From the NCBI GenBank assembly GCA_964370645.1, contig CAYJJS010000007.1:3264-67263 (forward strand): a stretch of DNA of 64,000 bases. Reading direction: 5' to 3'. The translations under genes and the position numbers were made by a program. Positions within the stretch are counted from its first letter, which is position 1; the number at the start of each line of letters is the position of its first letter. The notes under the pieces were generated by a model. It was not told the DNA's origin, searched no databases, and worked only from the letters and a program-made list of their open reading frames with translations. The DNA comes from CAMQRS01 sp964370645. GTDB lineage: Bacteria; Bacillota_I; Bacilli_A; Erysipelotrichales; Erysipelotrichaceae. This document shows, in pieces, positions 8,397 to 17,300 of the stretch.

Positions 8397-9632
8397 ATGT
8401 TTTGTGAAGAATGTGGAGGAAAGAACGAAGAGAATTTTAAGTTTTGTGGGCATTGTGGTAAACAGAATAAATATTATGAAGAGAATATTACACAATCAAG
8501 TATAGAAGAAGTTGTGGAAACACCGCAAGAAGAAGTGACAAGTGGTCCAAGTCAACCAAAAGAGCCAAGAGAGCCATTTCTACAAAAGTTTACTAAAACT
8601 CAAAAAATAGCAGCTGCAAGTGTCGTAGGTGTGATTGTATTGGGAGTAATCGCATACAATGTAATTAGCAGTCAGTTTAGTGTAGAGACGCAGGTTAAAA
8701 CGATGGCAGATTGTGTACTAAACAATAAGGCTTGTGCGTTGGACTATGTAAATTATAAGGAGAGTGATTTCTTTAATGAAGATTTATATGAGGAGCTTAT
8801 TGAAGTAGAAGAAGATATCGTTAGCAATATTAATGTTGTCTATGTAGATGAGTCAAACTCAGGTGATGAAGTGTTTGTTGAAGTGGAGTATGAAGTTAGT
8901 GGATATAGAGATACTATCTATTTTACACTTGTTAAGACAGGGGAAAAAGTGGGTGTATTGTTTGATAAATATGAGTTAATGGACAATCCAATTGATGTTG
9001 GAATTGAAGATTATGAAATTATTGTTCCAGAAGGAGCACAAGTTACTGCTGGTGGAATTGATGTGGATAAATCCTATTTTCAAGAATCAGTAGATGGTAA
9101 AGATTACTATCTTATTGACTATGTAATGAGTGGGTTGATTGACGAAATCGAATTTGATTTGAATGGATTTGAATTTAAATACGAAGTAGATGATTATTAT
9201 CCTTATTTTGATTATACTTATGCGGATTTTGATTTAAGTGAAGAGGAAGAGGAACAAGCTGTTGAAAGTGCACAAGTACTTGTGGAAACGCTATACGAAG
9301 GTAGACGTAATGAAACGGCTTTTGAAGAACTGGGAGTGGATGCATTAAATGAAGGTGCATATGATGAAATTGATTTAAATGATGGTGTATTAAGTGCTTT
9401 TGATGTAACAGGGCTTGATGACATATCTTTTGAGTTAGTGGACGGGATGCTAATTATGGAGTGTGATATTGAATACGATTACACTTTAGATTTCACAAAC
9501 ATCTTTGATGAAGCGGATACAAATAGTGACTCAGGGACAATGATTTATGTGGATTTTGAATTATATAAAGAAGATGGTGTAGTAAAAGCAAGATGGGTAG
9601 ATGATGTGTCTACGTATTTTAGTAAATATTAA
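8397..9632 (+). CDS. Zinc-ribbon single-pass membrane protein, TcaA-like layout
   Basis: The protein has 411 residues. Residues 1-25 form a zinc ribbon (CEEC...CGHC). A Glu/Pro/Ser linker follows, then one membrane helix at about 75-95 (AAASVVGVIVLGVIAYNVI). The long extracellular part of about 310 residues is very acidic (many D, E, Y) and has no Cys pair apart from CVLNNKAC. This cytoplasmic zinc-ribbon, single helix, external domain layout recalls TcaA/YvbJ-type proteins, which affect cell-wall antibiotic response, but sequence identity is not evident to me. ATG 8397 follows GAGGTGG. An upstream in-frame start at 8349 lacks a ribosome site. The next gene, 20 bp on, also starts with a zinc ribbon, so the two may act as a pair. 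Confidence 0.65.
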   Translation: MFCEECGGKNEENFKFCGHCGKQNKYYEENITQSSIEEVVETPQEEVTSGPSQPKEPREPFLQKFTKTQKIAAASVVGVIVLGVIAYNVISSQFSVETQVKTMADCVLNNKACALDYVNYKESDFFNEDLYEELIEVEEDIVSNINVVYVDESNSGDEVFVEVEYEVSGYRDTIYFTLVKTGEKVGVLFDKYELMDNPIDVGIEDYEIIVPEGAQVTAGGIDVDKSYFQESVDGKDYYLIDYVMSGLIDEIEFDLNGFEFKYEVDDYYPYFDYTYADFDLSEEEEEQAVESAQVLVETLYEGRRNETAFEELGVDALNEGAYDEIDLNDGVLSAFDVTGLDDISFELVDGMLIMECDIEYDYTLDFTNIFDEADTNSDSGTMIYVDFELYKEDGVVKARWVDDVSTYFSKY

Positions 9633-9652
9633 TTAGAAAAGGGAGAAAGAAC

Positions 9653-10378
9653 ATGGCAAAATTTTGTACAAAATGTGGAAAAGAATTAGTAGAAGGAACG
9701 TGCGAATGTGTAGCATCACAAAGTGCACAACAAAGCACAACGAGTAAGACTGTAGTTTCTGGCTTTGATTTTCAAACGATGAAAAATAAGTTGATGAATG
9801 TTGTTATGAAACCAAACGATGGTTTAAAAGGTATGGTTAAAGGTACAGATTGGATTAGTTTGAGTGTTATTTTAGCGTTGATTGTACTTCCAATCATCGC
9901 ATTAGTTGTAACTTTCATTAATGGTATATTAGGGGAGTTTGCACAATATATGGGGTCAATGGGGATTTCAATTCCATATGCACAAATTATTTTCTATTTG
10001 TTGTTGACGGTTGTTACAAGTGTATTGAGTGCAACTGTAGCGATTTATGGAGTGGGTACTTTAATGAATAAAGAGCAAATGAACTTTGTTAAGATAATAC
10101 ACTTTGTAGTGGGATCGTACGTATTTGCTGCGTTGGGATCAGTACTGGCAATGATTGTTGGATTTGTTTCATTTGAATATGCAATTTATATATTAGCACT
10201 TGGATTTATATTGGCAAATGTAGCTATGATCGTAAATTTCGAGGTCATCTCAAAAATAGATATAAACAAGAGAGTGTATGCTATTTTAGTTGTGATAGTT
10301 GCACAAGCGTTGTTAACATATGTAATGACATACCACTTGTTGTTACCGATGATGACTTCATCAGTATCTCCATTTTAA
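9653..10378 (+). CDS. Zinc-ribbon multi-pass membrane protein, Yip1-like
   Basis: The protein has 241 residues. It opens MAKFCTKCGKELVEGTCEC, a zinc ribbon (CTKC...CEC). A short linker follows, then about five hydrophobic helices from residue 70 to 240 (ISLSVILALIVLPIIALVV is the first). The pattern fits Yip1-like or DUF-type zinc-ribbon membrane proteins of Bacillota. Its function is unknown to me. It lies 20 bp downstream of another zinc-ribbon membrane protein, with GGGAGAAAG as ribosome site, so both are probably one operon; a terminator follows two bases after the stop codon. Confidence 0.65.
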   Translation: MAKFCTKCGKELVEGTCECVASQSAQQSTTSKTVVSGFDFQTMKNKLMNVVMKPNDGLKGMVKGTDWISLSVILALIVLPIIALVVTFINGILGEFAQYMGSMGISIPYAQIIFYLLLTVVTSVLSATVAIYGVGTLMNKEQMNFVKIIHFVVGSYVFAALGSVLAMIVGFVSFEYAIYILALGFILANVAMIVNFEVISKIDINKRVYAILVVIVAQALLTYVMTYHLLLPMMTSSVSPF

Positions 10379-10379
10379 T

Positions 10380-10402
10380 AGAAGCGAAAGCTTCTTTTTT
10401 TC
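10380..10402 (+). terminator. Intrinsic terminator after the zinc-ribbon pair
   Basis: The stem AGAAGC/GCTTCT is capped by a GAAA tetraloop and followed by eight T residues. Confidence 0.85.
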
Positions 10403-10441
10403 TTGCTATAGATTTTAATACTTCCTTTATGTGTGAAAAAT

Positions 10442-10450
10442 TGATAAAAT
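10442..10450 (+). promoter_or_regulatory. Extended -10 promoter of gdpP-rplI-dnaB
   Basis: TGATAAAAT lies 28 bp before the gdpP start. No clear -35 box was found. Confidence 0.45.
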
Positions 10451-10478
10451 AGGGACAAAGCAAGAAAGTGAGGTAAGT

Positions 10479-12461
10479 ATGAAATATATTGAAAGAATCA
10501 AAATGCAAGTAATTATCGTTTTTATTTTGGAAATCATTGCATTATCTCTTTTGCTGTACTTAGGATGGAGTGAAGTTGCAATTGCAACAGCAATCGCGAT
10601 TGGAGTGAATATATTACTAGTTATTTGGATTGTGTTTACGATGCGAAAAAGTAAATATGAGCAAGATATACAAATTTCAAGGGTGCTTGGAAATGAGGCG
10701 AAGGAAGCACTAGATTTTGGTGGAGTTGGGGTCATTATTTATGATAAAAACTATGAAATCACATGGGTGAGTAATTACTTTGACACGAAAGATCAAGTGT
10801 TTATTGGTAAAAAGGTAACTAGTTTATTGCCTCAGATGGCAGCCTTAATTGAAGGTGAAGTGAATGTGGTTACTGGAGTCATGGATGGATTTGTTTATGA
10901 AGTGAGATGTAAGCAAGAAAGTCGCGTATTGTTTATTAAAGATGTGAGTAAATATGAAGGTTTAGCAAATCGCTATAAACAAGAAAGTTGTGTAGTGGGG
11001 ATTGTTCATTTAGATAATTATATGGAAGTGTCTGCTTATGAAGATGAAAGTGTAATGACAGCAATTCATTTAGGACTTCGTCAACCTGTTGTTGAGTGGG
11101 CTAGGAAATATGGTATGGCAATACGTCGATTGCGTAGTGATCGTTTTATTTTAGTTTTAAATGAAGAAATTTATCAACAAATTTTACATGATAAATTCAG
11201 TATTTTGAATGATACTCGAAAAAAAGCACATGAGTTAGAATTATCAATATCATTATCTATGGCATTTGCGAAGGGAACTACGGATTTATCTTTATTGGAT
11301 AGTATGTCAAATGACTTACTAGAACTGGCCCAAAGCCGTGGTGGAGATCAGGTTGCTGTAAAAGAGTATGGTGGAGATGTACAATATTATGGTGGGAATA
11401 GTGAAGCTGTTTCAAAGCGTAGTAGAGTACGTGTTCGTGTTATGAGTCAAGCGATTAAAGAAGCAATATTAGAGAGTGGACAAGTATTTATAACGGGTCA
11501 TAAGATGATGGATTTTGATTGTATGGGTGCAAATATTGCATTGAGTCGATTGGTGCAATCACTTGGAAAAAAAGCACACATAGTGAATAAATCCGGTGGA
11601 ATGGAGATGTATTTAGATAAAGCGATGCATGAATTTGAATCGACCTTATCACAAAGACATCATTTTATAAGTGATGAAGAAGCGACGCGATTGTGTCGAA
11701 AAAATGATTTGGTAATTGTAGCAGATTATCACAATCCAGCGCACACCAACGCGCCTCGTTTGTTATCATTGATGGAGCGTGTTGTTGTGGTGGATCACCA
11801 TCGACGCAGTGAAAATGTCATAAAAAATCCAGTGGTCATTTATATTGAATCTGGAGCGAGCAGTACTTGTGAGCTACTTACGGAATGTTTTGATTATATA
11901 AATGATAGTGTTGATATTAATGAAATTGAGGCTACTTTTATGTATGTAGGTATTTTGGTAGATACAAACCGTTTTATGCTTCGAACTGGGTTTAGAACAT
12001 TTGAGGCTGCAGCGAACTTGAAAAAAATGGGTGTTGACCCAATCTTGGCAGAAGATGTGCTGAAGGAAGAGTTTGATGATTTTTCAGCAAAAGTGAATAT
12101 TATGAAATATTCACAGATTATACATGAAAACATAATTGTTGCTTGTGTAAATAGTCAAGAATGTTTATCTAAGACATTAATGTCCATTAGTGCGGATCGA
12201 ATGCTTGCCATCAAGGGAATTGAAGCAGCATTTGTTATTGCGCGTACTTCCCAAAAGGAGACAGCAATTTCTGCGCGTAGTAAAGGAAATGTTAATGTGC
12301 AAAGAATTATGGAAGAAATGCATGGTGGTGGACATTTTACAGCGGCTGCAACACAGTCGCAAAGTGAAACACCAAGTGAGATGAAACAACAATTATTGGC
12401 AAAGATAGATGCCTATTTATTAGAGAAGGAGAACGAAGATGAAAGTAATACTACTAAATGA
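10479..12461 (+). CDS. gdpP: Cyclic-di-AMP phosphodiesterase GdpP
   Basis: The protein has 660 residues, the usual GdpP length. Two membrane helices (about 9-28 and 33-52) are followed by a PAS-like region (about 75-150), a degenerate GGDEF domain (about 170-305) and the DHH/DHHA1 phosphodiesterase (about 325-650). Metal-site motifs are visible: GHKMMDFDCMGA, ADYHNP, VVVDHHRRSE, GILVDTNRF and the DHHA1 motif MHGGGHFTAA. The family hydrolyses c-di-AMP to pApA and so controls potassium balance and wall stress. The GGDEF region lacks an intact GG(D/E)EF motif, as in all GdpP. It overlaps rplI by 23 bp; gdpP-rplI-dnaB order is conserved in Bacillota. The start follows GTGAGG. Confidence 0.93.
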   Translation: MKYIERIKMQVIIVFILEIIALSLLLYLGWSEVAIATAIAIGVNILLVIWIVFTMRKSKYEQDIQISRVLGNEAKEALDFGGVGVIIYDKNYEITWVSNYFDTKDQVFIGKKVTSLLPQMAALIEGEVNVVTGVMDGFVYEVRCKQESRVLFIKDVSKYEGLANRYKQESCVVGIVHLDNYMEVSAYEDESVMTAIHLGLRQPVVEWARKYGMAIRRLRSDRFILVLNEEIYQQILHDKFSILNDTRKKAHELELSISLSMAFAKGTTDLSLLDSMSNDLLELAQSRGGDQVAVKEYGGDVQYYGGNSEAVSKRSRVRVRVMSQAIKEAILESGQVFITGHKMMDFDCMGANIALSRLVQSLGKKAHIVNKSGGMEMYLDKAMHEFESTLSQRHHFISDEEATRLCRKNDLVIVADYHNPAHTNAPRLLSLMERVVVVDHHRRSENVIKNPVVIYIESGASSTCELLTECFDYINDSVDINEIEATFMYVGILVDTNRFMLRTGFRTFEAAANLKKMGVDPILAEDVLKEEFDDFSAKVNIMKYSQIIHENIIVACVNSQECLSKTLMSISADRMLAIKGIEAAFVIARTSQKETAISARSKGNVNVQRIMEEMHGGGHFTAAATQSQSETPSEMKQQLLAKIDAYLLEKENEDESNTTK

Positions 12462-12885
12462 TGTTAAGAAAGTTGGTAAAAAAGGGGAATTAAAAGAAGT
12501 GTCGGATGGTTATGCGAGAAATTTTTTAATTGCCAAAGGAATGGCTGTGGAAGCAACAAAGCGTAGTTTAGAAATTTTGGATGAGCAAAATAAACAAGCA
12601 GAAGCAGATGAAAAAGAATTGGAAAGACAAGCACAAGTCATTAAGGAAGAGCTACAAAATATCGTACTAGAGTTTAAAATTAAAGCTGGTAAAGGTGGGA
12701 AAGTGTTTGGTAGTGTTTCGACAAAACATATTGTAGAACAGTTGCGTGATACACATGGGATTAAGTTGGATAAGCGTAAGTTTATTGATACACATGGTGC
12801 AAATGGTTTAGGTACGACAATTTTAAAAGTAGATTTATATCGTAATAAAGTGATTGGTGAAGTTAAAGTTCACCTATCTGAATAG
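12439..12885 (+). CDS. rplI: 50S ribosomal protein L9
   Basis: The protein has 148 residues. The N-terminal RNA-binding domain MKVILLNDVKKVGKKGELKE...GYARNFLIAKGMA is diagnostic. A long central helix (about 45-75) leads to a C-terminal domain with GKVFGSVSTKHI and LDKRKF. L9 binds 23S rRNA near L1 and helps keep reading frame. Its start lies within the end of gdpP; its ribosome site AGAAGGAG is inside gdpP coding sequence, so translation is probably coupled. Confidence 0.97.
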   Translation: MKVILLNDVKKVGKKGELKEVSDGYARNFLIAKGMAVEATKRSLEILDEQNKQAEADEKELERQAQVIKEELQNIVLEFKIKAGKGGKVFGSVSTKHIVEQLRDTHGIKLDKRKFIDTHGANGLGTTILKVDLYRNKVIGEVKVHLSE

Positions 12886-12891
12886 GTTTAT

Positions 12892-14244
12892 ATGAGTAGA
12901 GTATTACCAAATAATAGCGAAGCTGAACAAGCAATATTGGGTGCATTGTTAGTGTATCCACAAGTTGCGAAGGTTGCATATGATCAAAATGTTGTGAAAG
13001 AAGATTTTTTCATTGATGCACATGTTCGTATATATGATGCTATGGAGTACTTGATGCATGCGAATACTCCTATTGATGCAACAACACTAATTGCTCGACT
13101 TCAAGACACAGAGCAATTACAAATGGTTGGTGGAGCGGATTATGTTGTAAGTTTAAGTGATTGTTCTGTTAGTAGTGCAAATGTTCAGTATTATATTGAA
13201 ATTATACAAAAGAAAGCTTATGCTAGACATTTAATTGAGGCTGCTGAACACATCGCAGAAGAAGGTTTTGATGAAAGTTTAGATTTAGATGATTTGATGG
13301 ATGAAGCGGAACGCAAAATTTTAAATGTAACAAGACGACGTAAAGCGACTAGTTTTAAAGATTCACGCTCAGTTGTTACAAATGTAATTGAAGAGATTAA
13401 TGCATTGCGTAACTCAAGTGGTGGAATTACTGGTATTGAGACAGGTTATCACGATTTGGATCGTTTGACGAATGGATTACAAAGAGGGGATTTAATCATT
13501 TTGGCAGCACGTCCTTCCATGGGGAAAACTGCATTCGCATTAAACTTGGCATTAAATGCGGCAGAAAGACCTAAGAATACAGGAGCAATTGCGTTATTTT
13601 CATTAGAGATGCCAGCGGAGCAGTATATGCGTAGGATTTTAAGTGCGAAGTCACGTGTAGAAGGAAATAAACTTCGTAGCGGGCACTTGCGTAATGATGA
13701 AGTAAACAAGCTGAGTGAAGGTGCAAACGCTTTGTCTGCTTTAAAGATTTTTATTGATGATAGTGCAGTTGTAAAAATACCTGAAATATTCTCAAAGTGT
13801 CGTAAGTTAAAATCTGAGCATGAATTAGATATGATTGTTATTGACTATTTGCAGTTAATTAGTGGATCTAGTAAATCTAAAGATAATAGACAGCAAGAAA
13901 TTTCTGAAATATCAAGATCCTTAAAAGCTTTAGCAAGGGAGTTGGAAGTACCTGTTATCGCTTTGTCACAGTTGTCTCGTGGAGTGGAACAAAGGGCAGA
14001 TAAAAGACCAATGATGTCTGATTTGCGTGAATCTGGAGCAATTGAGCAAGATGCGGATATCGTTATGTTCTTGTATCGTGATGATTATTATGATCGAGAA
14101 AATGATGTAAAACCGGATTTAGTAGAGACAGAGCTAGATATACAAAAACACCGTAATGGAGGTTTAGAAAAAATACGTCTATCTTTTCAAAAAACAATCA
14201 ATGCATTTTATAGTGTCGAAAAATCAATGGAAATACAAGAGTAG
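12892..14244 (+). CDS. dnaB: Replicative DNA helicase DnaB
   Basis: The protein has 450 residues. The N-terminal helical domain (1-105) begins LPNNSEAEQAILGALL. The RecA-like ATPase has a Walker A at ARPSMGKTAFALN (about 203-215), a Walker B at MIVIDYLQLI (about 314-323) and SQLSRGVEQRADKRP with the arginine finger region (about 361-375). It unwinds DNA ahead of the replisome as a hexamer. The gap from rplI is 6 bp. The stop codon lies inside the terminator stem. No intein or insertion is present. Confidence 0.96.
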   Translation: MSRVLPNNSEAEQAILGALLVYPQVAKVAYDQNVVKEDFFIDAHVRIYDAMEYLMHANTPIDATTLIARLQDTEQLQMVGGADYVVSLSDCSVSSANVQYYIEIIQKKAYARHLIEAAEHIAEEGFDESLDLDDLMDEAERKILNVTRRRKATSFKDSRSVVTNVIEEINALRNSSGGITGIETGYHDLDRLTNGLQRGDLIILAARPSMGKTAFALNLALNAAERPKNTGAIALFSLEMPAEQYMRRILSAKSRVEGNKLRSGHLRNDEVNKLSEGANALSALKIFIDDSAVVKIPEIFSKCRKLKSEHELDMIVIDYLQLISGSSKSKDNRQQEISEISRSLKALARELEVPVIALSQLSRGVEQRADKRPMMSDLRESGAIEQDADIVMFLYRDDYYDRENDVKPDLVETELDIQKHRNGGLEKIRLSFQKTINAFYSVEKSMEIQE

Positions 14245-14264
14245 AGATAATCTCTACTTTTTTT
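14241..14264 (+). terminator. Intrinsic terminator overlapping the dnaB stop codon
   Basis: The stem GTAGAGA/TCTCTAC with a TAA loop begins at the last codon of dnaB and ends in seven T residues. Confidence 0.85.
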
Positions 14265-14283
14265 ATGTTGAATCATTTCTTTG

Positions 14284-14313
14284 TTGACAAATATAAGTTT
14301 TTTTATATACAAT
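14284..14313 (+). promoter_or_regulatory. Promoter of the sialidase gene
   Basis: A perfect -35 TTGACA, an 18 bp spacer and TACAAT. The cre-like element follows 13 bp downstream, near the expected transcription start. Confidence 0.55.
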
Positions 14314-14326
14314 CATACTATGGTAT

Positions 14327-14340
14327 TGTAAGCGGTTACT
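14327..14340 (+). promoter_or_regulatory. cre-like catabolite operator of the sialidase gene
   Basis: TGTAAGCGGTTACT fits TGNAARCGNWWWCA except for the last base. It is placed just after the promoter, which would block transcription when CcpA is bound. Confidence 0.55.
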
Positions 14341-14363
14341 CTGATAGAGTGAAAGGGGAATAT

Positions 14364-17300
14364 ATGAATAAGCTTATAAAAGGGGTATTGTGTTTATGTA
14401 TGTGTTTTTGTATGTTTTTAACGAATGCGGATATCGTCGATGTCCAAGCAACGCAAGGGATGATTGGTGCTTATGCAAGCAATCAGACAACGTCTATTCA
14501 AAATGGGGAAGGATTCATTGATGCAAGCGCAGATGTAGAGGGGTTAAAAGATCTGACTAGTTTTACAATGCATACTACATTTACAGTGACTGGTTCATCT
14601 GTAAATTCATTATTTTTTATAGGGGATCAAGATGCATTTTCAAACTATGTGACAATATATATTAATGGTACAACGTTAGGTATAGAAGCACGCGATGAAA
14701 GTGGATCACACATGGTTAGCTCTACAACAACATCTCTAGCAGGTATTGATTTAACACAACCGCATAAATTGTCGGTAGTGTTTGAAGGTGGTAGTACTTT
14801 AAAGTATTACATTGATGGAGAATTGCATGATACAAAGTCAGTTAGCTCAAATTTCACAAGTGGGTTTATGGATAATGCAGACTTTGTAGGGTTTGGAAAA
14901 GGGATGCGTGGTAATGGTGGTAATGGATATCCACTGACAGGTACTCTTGCACAAATTGAGGTGTTCAATTATGCATTAAATGAAGAGGAAGTAATGGAAT
15001 ATCACGTGCCTAGTGAAGGGGTTTTATATAGACATGATGGAAGCTATTATGAGGGTATAAATGCAGATCTTATCAACGATTATGATAATGTAGCTACATT
15101 AAGTGCTTTGTCACAAGGAAGTACAACCATTCGTTTTAAATCGAATGATTCACAACAAGGTGAAAAGGCACTGATGGCGATAAATAACGACGAAGGTGAA
15201 TATAGTGGAATCTTGATTAATCCTTCTTTAAACACGATTGCCTTTGATGCCACAGTGGTAGATTTAAATACAACCGATGTGTCTATTCAAGATATGATGT
15301 GGCACACATTAAGTATTACTAAAAATCATGATACATTTAAATTCTACTTAGATGGTGAACTTATTGAAAGTATTAGTGACGCTGAATTTGGGTACTATGA
15401 CCGTGTGGCGAATAGTACAAATATTAGTATTGGTCATGTTGCAGGTAGCGAAAATCATACGTTTATTGGAGCTATAGATAATATTGTGGTATATGATATA
15501 GGTTATAGCGAATTCGATATTTTAGCGGAGCATAGTGCTACACTTTGGGAAGCGGGGTTAGAACCAGATTTAAGTAATGCGTATTTTAAAGAAGCGGAAG
15601 CAATGTTTTATAGTGGATACGATGATTCTAATTCATATCGTATTCCTTCGCTACTAACAACAAAAGAAGGAACGGTATTAGCTGCGATTGATAAAAGAAT
15701 TACTGGTTCAGCAGATGCTGGTAATATAGATATATCTATACGTCGCAGAGAAGCTGGTGAAACAACGTTCTCTGATCCACATGTAGTAGTGGATTTAGTG
15801 GATTCGAATAACTCAACACCTTCTGCATTTTTAATTGATGCTGCTATGGTTCAAGATGAAGAAACAGGTCGTATATTGATGATTTATGATATGTTTCCAG
15901 AAAGTGTTGGACTGATGAACTCGGATATTCTTGAAACGGGTAGTGGATATACGGAGATTGAGGGTAAACAGTATCAAGTTTTATTGAATGATGCTGGTGA
16001 AGAATATACTGTAAGAGAAGATGGTGTTGTGTATACACCTCAAGGGGATGTCAGTGAATATGTGATGATTACACAATGTGCTGCACCTTATGATGAATTA
16101 GGGAATTTATATAAAAATGGTGAATATGTGGGGAATGCTTACTTGTATAGCGGAAGCAATGCAGGTGAGTTGAGTGTTATAAGAACACATTATTTATGGA
16201 TTTCATATTCTGATGATGATGGGGTAACTTGGTCAAATCCTATTGATATCACACCACAAGTAAAAGAAGATTGGATGAAGTTTATTGGGGATGGTCCAGG
16301 TGTTGGAATACAACTAGAAAGTGGAGAACTTTTATTCCCAGTATATAGTGCGAGTGCAAATGTTGGGGGAAGCCAAAGTAGTGCAGTAATTTTAAGTGCA
16401 GATGGTGGAGAAACGTGGACACTTGGAGAATCACCAAATATTTTACTAGGAGCAGATCGTGAAACAATGAACGATAGTTCGAAAATGGTAACGGAAGCGC
16501 AACTTATTCAATTGAATAATGGTGAAGTTAAAATGTTTATGCGTAATACGAGTGGTAAGGTACGTGTTGCAACCAGCTCGGATAAAGGGATGACTTGGGA
16601 TAGCATTGAGACGATAGATGAAATAAATGATGTATATTGTCAAATGAGTGTTTTCCATTATAACAATAATGGAAAAGAATATGTTGTGTTATCAAATCCA
16701 AAATATACTGGTAGAATGGATGGATTTGTATATTTAGGTGAAGTAACACCGGGTAGTAGCGATATTACATGGACACACTCACAACAACTTTATGAGGGGC
16801 ATTTTCAATATTCGTGTATTACAGATTTAGGTGTGAATGCACAAGGGGTACAACAATTTGGTATTCTATATGAAGTGGATGATGCGCAAGGACAATTGTT
16901 GATAGAATATGCAGAATTTGATCAAAATTGGATAACTGCAGATTTAGTGGAGCAACAAATGGAAGCACCAAAAGTAATTTCATACGATACAAATATTGAG
17001 GGTGATACTTTACAAGTAACAATGCACCTAGATCAATCAGTGTTTGTGAGAGGTGAAGTTGCATTACAAATGCAAATCGCAAATCAAAATTTTAACGCGG
17101 TTTATGTAAGTGGAAGTGGAAGCAATGCGGTTAAGTTTGAAGTGGGATTACCAGCTAATGTACAAGGTGTAGTTAAAACAACATCATTGGATATTGGTGC
17201 AGGGTACATTGAAAATATGAGTGCAATGAAGCCTGTTATAGAATCTACTACGATATTGGATTTAACGAAAATATCAAACACAACGATTGCGTCATACTCT

